64,000 nt of DNA from an uncultured Planctomycetota bacterium (GTDB taxonomy: Bacteria; Planctomycetota; UBA1135; GCA-002686595), in assembly GCA_903928115.1 (NCBI GenBank), contig CAIYPP010000007.1:62001-126000 (forward strand), given 5' to 3'. The position numbers and the translations under genes were made by a program. Below are positions 60,906-64,000 of this stretch, in pieces; positions within the stretch are counted from its first letter, which is position 1; each line of letters starts with the position of its first letter. The notes under the pieces were generated by a model. That model did not search any database. It saw nothing but the letters and a program-made list of their open reading frames with translations, and was not told the origin of the DNA.

Positions 60906-61375
60906 ACGCCGAACCGCGTCGCGAGAGCGACGAGCTCCGACTCGAGTTTCCGGCGGTGCACGCCTCGGCGCGCGCGGCGCGCGGGCTCGTGCGGCACTTC
61001 GCGGAGCAGCGCGGCCTCGCGGGCTCGGACCTCGACTCGCTGATCCTCATCGCCGACGAGCTGATGACCAACGCCGTCGACCACGGCGGCGGGCGGGGCG
61101 CGATGGAGGAGAGCGAGCTCGAGCGGCCGGTATCGATGCGCGTGTCCGTCGTCCTCGAGCATGCTTGCTGGCAGGTCTCGGTGTCGGATCAGGGCGGTGG
61201 CGATCCCGAGGTCGTCGACCGGCTGCTGCATCCCGACGGGCTGCCCGACCTCGAAGATGAGCGCGGGCGCGGGCTCTACCTGATGACGCTGGAGTGCGAC
61301 TCGGTCGAGGTGCGACGGAGCGACGACCGGCTCGGCCTGTGCTTGGTCGCTCGGCGCGCCCTCGGACCCCGCTGA
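60902..61375 (+). CDS. RsbW-type anti-sigma / ATP-binding regulator
   Basis: 157 residues of the GHKL ATPase fold: N-box ELMTNAVDHGGG, G1 box VSDQGGGDPE, and G2 region EDERGRGLYLM. Such proteins bind a sigma factor or an anti-sigma antagonist and act as serine kinases. No RsbV-like or sigma-factor gene adjoins it, so the partner is unknown. Starts at GTG 60902 overlapping nadC by 4 bp. Confidence 0.85.
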   Translation: MNAEPRRESDELRLEFPAVHASARAARGLVRHFAEQRGLAGSDLDSLILIADELMTNAVDHGGGRGAMEESELERPVSMRVSVVLEHACWQVSVSDQGGGDPEVVDRLLHPDGLPDLEDERGRGLYLMTLECDSVEVRRSDDRLGLCLVARRALGPR

Positions 61376-61379
61376 CGTC

Positions 61380-61931
61380 GTGGAACGCGCGGGGGAGTCG
61401 GTCGCACCGCCGTCGCGGATGAAGTGCGTCGGCGTTGCGCTGCTCGCGCTGCCTCGCGTTGGCGCGTGGCTCTTGTGCGCGGGGTGGTATGGCGGGATCA
61501 CGTGGCTGAGCTCGCGTCCCGGAGACGTCGAGCCGAGCCCGTGGTGGTGGACCGTGCTCTCGAATGGGGCGCACGCACCGCTGTTCGGGCTGCTCGCGTG
61601 CTGGATCTCGCTCCTGCTCCCGCGCGTCGAGGGCTGGCCGCGCCTCGACCTGCGCGAGCGATGGCTCGTCTGCTGCTTGATCGCCCTCTGCGGCGCCGTG
61701 GACGAGTGGCATCAGTCGTACACACCGGGTCGCGACCTCTCGGTTCTCGACCTGTGGACGGACGTTGCGGGCGCCGCGGTCTCGCTGGAGCTCGTCGCGC
61801 ACCTAGCGCGTCCCGAAAGCGAGCGCCGCGGGCTCGGGAGCCGTCTGGCGCTGGCTGCGGGGACTTCGCTCGCCTGCGGCGCGCTCGCCACGTTCCTCCC
61901 GCGTTGCTTCCCGGGCGTCGGCTGGTTCTAG
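61380..61931 (+). CDS. VanZ-like membrane protein
   Basis: 183 residues from GTG with four hydrophobic helices. The VanZ signature is present: SSRPGDVEP after helix 1, NGAHAPLFGLLACW in helix 2, and DEWHQSYTPGRDLSVLDLWTDVAGA between helices 3 and 4. VanZ-like proteins are mostly of unknown function; teicoplanin resistance is known only for a few. It lies 4 bp after the RsbW-like gene and 7 bp before purB. Confidence 0.85.
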   Translation: MERAGESVAPPSRMKCVGVALLALPRVGAWLLCAGWYGGITWLSSRPGDVEPSPWWWTVLSNGAHAPLFGLLACWISLLLPRVEGWPRLDLRERWLVCCLIALCGAVDEWHQSYTPGRDLSVLDLWTDVAGAAVSLELVAHLARPESERRGLGSRLALAAGTSLACGALATFLPRCFPGVGWF

Positions 61932-61938
61932 TACGCGC

Positions 61939-63378
61939 GTGACGGATCAACGCGACAACTACAAGAGCCCGCTCTCGACTCGCTACTCCAGCGCCGCGAT
62001 GCGCCAGAACTTCTCCGACCAGAAGAAGTTTGGGACGTGGCGGCAGCTGTGGGTTGCGCTCGCGCGGGAGGAGCGTGCGCTCGGCCTCGCGATCACCGCC
62101 GAGCAGGTCGCCGAGCTCGAGGCGCAGGCGGCCAACATCGACTTCGCGTCGGCGGATGCCTACGAGAAGAAGCTGCGACACGACGTGATGGCCCACGTGC
62201 ACGCGTACGGGGATGTTGCACCCAAGGCGCGCGCCATCATCCATCTCGGCGCGACGAGCTGCTTCGTCACCGACAACACCGAGCTGATCCAGATGCGCGA
62301 CGGCCTGCGCATCTTGCGCGGCCAACTCGTCAGCGTGATCGACCAGCTCGCTCGCTTTGCGCGCGAGCATCGCGCGCTCCCGACGCTCGGCTTCACGCAC
62401 TATCAACCCGCGCAGGCCACCACGGTCGGCAAGCGCGCGACGCTTTGGATCCAAGATCTCGTCCAGACGCTCGAAGAGCTCGACCACGCCGAGGCGACGT
62501 TGCGCTTCCGCGGGATCAAGGGCGCCACGGGCACGCAGGCTTCGTTCCTCGAGCTCTTCGACGGTGACCACGCCAAGGTGCGCGAGCTCGACCGCCGCAT
62601 CACGGCCGCGTTCGGTTTCGAGCGCACGTTCGGCGTCACGGGTCAGACTTACCCGCGTCTCGCCGATTTTCGCGTCGCGCAGGTGTTGTCGCAGATCGCG
62701 CAGGCGGCGCACAAGTTTGCGACGGACGTACGACTGCTCTCCAATCGAAAGGAGCTCGAAGAGCCCTTCGAGGACAAGCAGATCGGCTCCTCCGCGATGC
62801 CGTGGAAGCGCAATCCGATGCGCTCCGAGCGCATGTGCGCCCTCGCGCGTTTCGTGATGAGCCTGCTCGACAATCAGGCGCACACCGCGGCAAACCAGTG
62901 GTTCGAGCGCACGCTCGACGACTCCGCGAACCGTCGCCTCGCGGTGAGCGAGATGTTCCTCGCGACCGATGCGATCCTGCAGATCTACCTCAACGTGTCG
63001 GCCGGGCTCGTCGTGTATCCCGGCGTGGTGCGGCGCAACCTCGACGAAGAGCTGCCGTTCCTCGCGAGCGAGCACCTGATGATGGAGGCCGTGAAGGCGG
63101 GCGGCGACCGGCAGGAGATCCACGAGGCGATCCGCGTTCACGCTCGCGAGGCGGCGCGCGTCGTGAAGATGGAGGGCGGCAAGAACCCGCTGCGCGACCT
63201 GCTGCACGCCGATCCGGCGTTCGCCAAGGTCGCCCACCGCATCGACAGTCTGCTCGACCCTGCTCGCTACGTGGGCCGTGCTCCGCAGCAGGTCGACGAG
63301 TACCTCGCCGAAGACGTGGCCCCTCTGCTCGCCCGCCACGCTGCGCTGCTCGGCGCCAAGGGCAAGGTCGAGGTCTGA
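61939..63378 (+). CDS. purB: Adenylosuccinate lyase
   Basis: 479 residues of the fumarase/aspartase superfamily. HLGATSCFVTDN, the TLGFTHYQPAQATTVGKR substrate loop and GSSAMPWKRNPMRSERM signature are all visible. It acts twice in purine synthesis (SAICAR and adenylosuccinate cleavage). The start at the GTG at 61939 (MTDQRDNYKSPLSTRY) matches the usual N-terminus. It converges on the sulfatase gene with a 7-bp gap. Confidence 0.95.
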   Translation: MTDQRDNYKSPLSTRYSSAAMRQNFSDQKKFGTWRQLWVALAREERALGLAITAEQVAELEAQAANIDFASADAYEKKLRHDVMAHVHAYGDVAPKARAIIHLGATSCFVTDNTELIQMRDGLRILRGQLVSVIDQLARFAREHRALPTLGFTHYQPAQATTVGKRATLWIQDLVQTLEELDHAEATLRFRGIKGATGTQASFLELFDGDHAKVRELDRRITAAFGFERTFGVTGQTYPRLADFRVAQVLSQIAQAAHKFATDVRLLSNRKELEEPFEDKQIGSSAMPWKRNPMRSERMCALARFVMSLLDNQAHTAANQWFERTLDDSANRRLAVSEMFLATDAILQIYLNVSAGLVVYPGVVRRNLDEELPFLASEHLMMEAVKAGGDRQEIHEAIRVHAREAARVVKMEGGKNPLRDLLHADPAFAKVAHRIDSLLDPARYVGRAPQQVDEYLAEDVAPLLARHAALLGAKGKVEV

Positions 63379-63385
63379 GCGAGCG

Positions 63386-64000
63386 TCAGCGCGAGAGCGA
63401 CGGGAAGTCGTGGTCGAGCGCGCTGCGCAGGCGCGAGAGTGCCGTGGCGGCATCGGCGGAGAGCGGCGCAGCCAGTAGGTTGCGCTGCTCGAACCAGTCG
63501 CTGTTCGAAGATTCTGTCGCGAGGTCGAACAGCTGCTCTTCGACGTGGACGAGGTCGCGTTCGCGCGTCGTGAAGCGCAGGAGCTTGTAGCGCGAGTCGC
63601 GCACGGCTTGCGCATGGCGGCGAACGTTGTGCGCCGCGGACGATGGCTCGAAGTTGGGGTGAAAGAGCTCGGTGTACGCGAGCTCGCGAACGCTGCTCGC
63701 TTCACCTCGCAGGAGCGGTGCGAGCGAGCGCGAGTCCCGGGCCACGTCCGCTTCGAGCGTCCCGTCGGCGAGCTCCACGAACGTCGCAAAGAGATCGTTC
63801 ATCTCCACGAGCGCGTCGCACGCGGTGCCGCGCAGAGCTTCCGGCACGAGCGGTGAGCGCACGATCATCGGAACGCGGCAACCGCCCTCGTAGAGCGTGC
63901 CCTTGCCCTGCTCCGCGTCGAACGGGGCGACGAGGCCGCGTGACTCCGTGCCGTTGTCGCCGAGGAACACGACCGTCGTGTCGCGCGCATCGACGGCCTC
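63386..64000 (-). CDS. Sulfatase (arylsulfatase A-like), C-terminal part, cut by window edge
   Basis: About 204 residues are in the window and the frame is open at the right edge. TVVFLGDNGTE with the metal-ligand Asp-Asn pair, then KGTLYEGGCRVPMIVRSP, is the conserved second half of type I sulfatases. The C-terminal part reads RDSRYKLLRF and LFDLATESSN, which are also family-typical. The formylglycine site (C-x-P-x-R) lies upstream, outside the window, so I cannot say whether the enzyme is active. It would remove sulfate from an exported or environmental glycan. Confidence 0.9.
   Translation of the reverse strand, partial: EAVDARDTTVVFLGDNGTESRGLVAPFDAEQGKGTLYEGGCRVPMIVRSPLVPEALRGTACDALVEMNDLFATFVELADGTLEADVARDSRSLAPLLRGEASSVRELAYTELFHPNFEPSSAAHNVRRHAQAVRDSRYKLLRFTTRERDLVHVEEQLFDLATESSNSDWFEQRNLLAAPLSADAATALSRLRSALDHDFPSLSR

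Overview
The window is GC-rich DNA (about 70% G+C by eye) from a free-living bacterium, most likely a member of the Planctomycetota. The evidence is the gene mix: a divergent ECF sigma factor/Ser-Thr kinase pair, several DUF1080 (3-keto-disaccharide hydrolase) domains, multi-heme cytochromes paired with beta-propeller proteins, a sulfatase, parallel beta-helix proteins and a secreted protein with a conserved Cys-rich C-terminal domain. The phylum call is inference; there is no rRNA gene here.

1-20 kb holds the end of a large secreted protein, the sigma factor and kinase, a type I glutamine synthetase, a truncated haemoglobin, a STAND-type ATPase regulator, the sulfate-activation genes cysD-cysN with a frameshifted third gene and a terminator, secreted/DUF1080 proteins, and two tandem paralogous exported proteins. 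At 20.0-20.3 kb a small three-helix membrane protein is interrupted by an in-frame TGA that is followed by a SECIS-like hairpin. 20.4-29.4 kb is an exported oxidative-degradation cluster: two cytochrome + beta-propeller gene pairs with a CAP-domain protein between them.

29.4-44.5 kb is the accessory region and the most interesting part. On the minus strand are a CbbX-like AAA+ ATPase, a small TY-Chap/YbjN-like protein and a ClpX-like unfoldase without a zinc domain. On the plus strand are a membrane-anchored trypsin-like protein with a Tyr in place of the catalytic His, a SLOG + SLATT-like membrane protein, a decayed IS3-family element, and a tightly coupled three-gene operon (unknown/TIR-like, TIR-like, KGGVGR-type ATPase with a TIR-like middle domain). 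A second ClpX-like unfoldase faces this operon. The KGGVGR ATPase and both ClpX-like proteins end in the same roughly 85-residue C-terminal module. This suggests a conflict or quality-control system in which a sensor/effector is physically matched to AAA+ unfoldases. The plus-strand genes of this island look clearly less GC-rich than their surroundings.

44.5-64 kb returns to ordinary chromosome: a duplicated fragment of an acyl-CoA ligase gene next to a beta-helix protein, the intact ligase, a glycine-rich RRM protein, an S10 peptidase, transporters, a SpsF-like cytidylyltransferase, an ABC exporter, ispD-ispF, ruvC, a nadC-RsbW-VanZ-purB run, and the end of a sulfatase gene cut by the window edge.
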